Part shown: positions 45,754-46,037 of the stretch, in pieces
How positions within the stretch are numbered: the first letter of the stretch is position 1
How the letters are laid out: each line of letters opens with the position of its first letter
NCBI GenBank assembly: GCA_015232865.1
Contig: JADFYU010000022.1
Span: forward strand, 1 to 46,037
Direction: 5' to 3'
Length of the DNA: 46,037 nt
From: Magnetococcales bacterium
Lineage (GTDB): Bacteria; Pseudomonadota; Magnetococcia; Magnetococcales; UBA8363
The notes under the pieces: model-generated
What the model was told of the DNA's origin: nothing
What the model saw: only the letters and a program-made list of their open reading frames with translations
The model's database searches: none
Made by a program: the position numbers and the translations under genes

Positions 45754-45798
45754 TGGTCGGGGCGAAAGGATTCGAACCTTCGACCCCTAGCACCCCAT
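45754..45798 (-). other. Attachment site: tRNA-Pro(GGG) 3' half, right copy
   Basis: Identical over 45 bp to 36472-36516, from the CCA end to the anticodon loop of tRNA-Pro. The sequence beyond 45798 does not complete the tRNA, so the intact gene must lie to the right of the window. Confidence 0.88.
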
Positions 45799-45877
45799 TT
45801 TAGGTGGGTAAAAATAAATTGTTGTTAAAACAATAAATTGTCAAACCCGGTTCTGTTTCACACAGTCGGCAAATGGC

Positions 45878-45928
45878 TAGAAAAACCCATGAAAGGCAGG
45901 AGCGTGACACGAATCTGTCACGGCGTGG
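45878..45928. repeat. Repeat with hairpin, second copy
   Basis: CATGAAAGGCAGGAGCGTGA and the stem CGTGACA-N6-TGTCACG (45903-45922) match 34875-34924. The preceding 45799-45877 holds only a small ATTGTT/AACAAT hairpin. Confidence 0.65.
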
Positions 45929-45960
45929 CAAATTGAGGTAAAAACAGAAATCTACTGTTT

Positions 45961-46037
45961 TGCGGTTTTTCTCTCCAGGTAGGTTTTTTGCTTTGAATGG
46001 GCGATGAGTAACCCACCCCCAATCAACAGCTTTTGAG
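45961..46037 (-). pseudogene. Inverted integrase fragment entering from the right
   Basis: The reverse complement of these 77 bases is identical to 45016-45092 of the integrase gene. The gene copy would run leftwards and breaks off at 45961, so it lacks the catalytic domain here; the rest lies outside the window. Confidence 0.85.

Larger units (their letters stand above)
36472..45798. mobile_element. Integrative element (phage-satellite-like) in a tRNA-Pro 3' end
   Basis: Bounded by identical 45-bp tRNA 3' halves. Integrase adjacent to the right att site; AlpA-type regulator, DUF3987 protein and terminase small subunit in a minus-strand block; defence-type cargo (AvcD-like deaminase, AlbA_2 ATP-binding protein, hsdM remnant) at the left. 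There are no capsid, tail or large-terminase genes. The cargo is visibly richer in A+T than the chromosome to the left. Confidence 0.8.

Overview
The window reads as a bacterial chromosome segment with an integrative element at its right end. Gene content fits a proteobacterium with flexible respiration and sulfide metabolism: sulfide:quinone oxidoreductase, a NapC/NirT tetraheme cytochrome, a class II cytochrome c, large hybrid kinases and a diguanylate cyclase. The style of several proteins reminds me of Magnetococcales-like or related marine proteobacteria. That is an impression only; no 16S rRNA or marker gene is present.

Left part (1-34.5 kb): a small orphan gene; a thioredoxin-like 2Fe-2S ferredoxin; a two-gene operon of MFS transporter (frameshifted at an 11-base G tract) and ATP-grasp protein; a periplasmic Cache protein; the run polA-aat-ligA; an Rpn-family nuclease with a 12-bp tandem repeat in its coding sequence; type I-like sqr; a small gene behind a perfect FNR box; selO; a translationally coupled hybrid kinase plus response-regulator/GGDEF pair; a sigma-54 activator divergent from a small gene plus a tandem-CZB protein that carries a good -24/-12 promoter; cytochromes; a BvgS-like kinase; and a copper-uptake module (OprC/NosA-type TonB receptor, tonB, exbB, exbD) with its own -24/-12 promoter, followed convergently by a second sigma-54 activator and a SafE/DsbD_2-type membrane protein.

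A family of about 100-bp imperfect palindromes, with ends like CCTAAATTCGGCAGTTG, is scattered through this left part. At least eight copies or half-copies lie in intergenic gaps, often between convergent genes. One supplies the last codons of tonB and one lies inside an open reading frame. I see none to the right of about 32.8 kb.

Right part (34.6-46 kb): layered integration in the 3' half of a tRNA-Pro(GGG) gene. Two identical 45-bp tRNA 3' ends (36472 and 45754) bound a 9.3-kb element. It holds a tyrosine integrase (with an in-frame amber codon near its start), a ribbon-helix-helix-like gene, an AlpA-type regulator, a DUF3987 protein, a frameshifted small gene, a terminase small-subunit homologue, a truncated hsdM, an AlbA_2 ATP-binding protein and an AvcD-type antiphage deaminase with a short gene and structured leader upstream. 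This looks like a phage-satellite-like island with defence cargo. To its left are two integrase remnants, an intact HigBA-type toxin-antitoxin pair and a ParE-like toxin/antitoxin fragment cut at both ends. At the right edge an inverted, identical 77-bp piece of the integrase begins, so the array continues outside the window.
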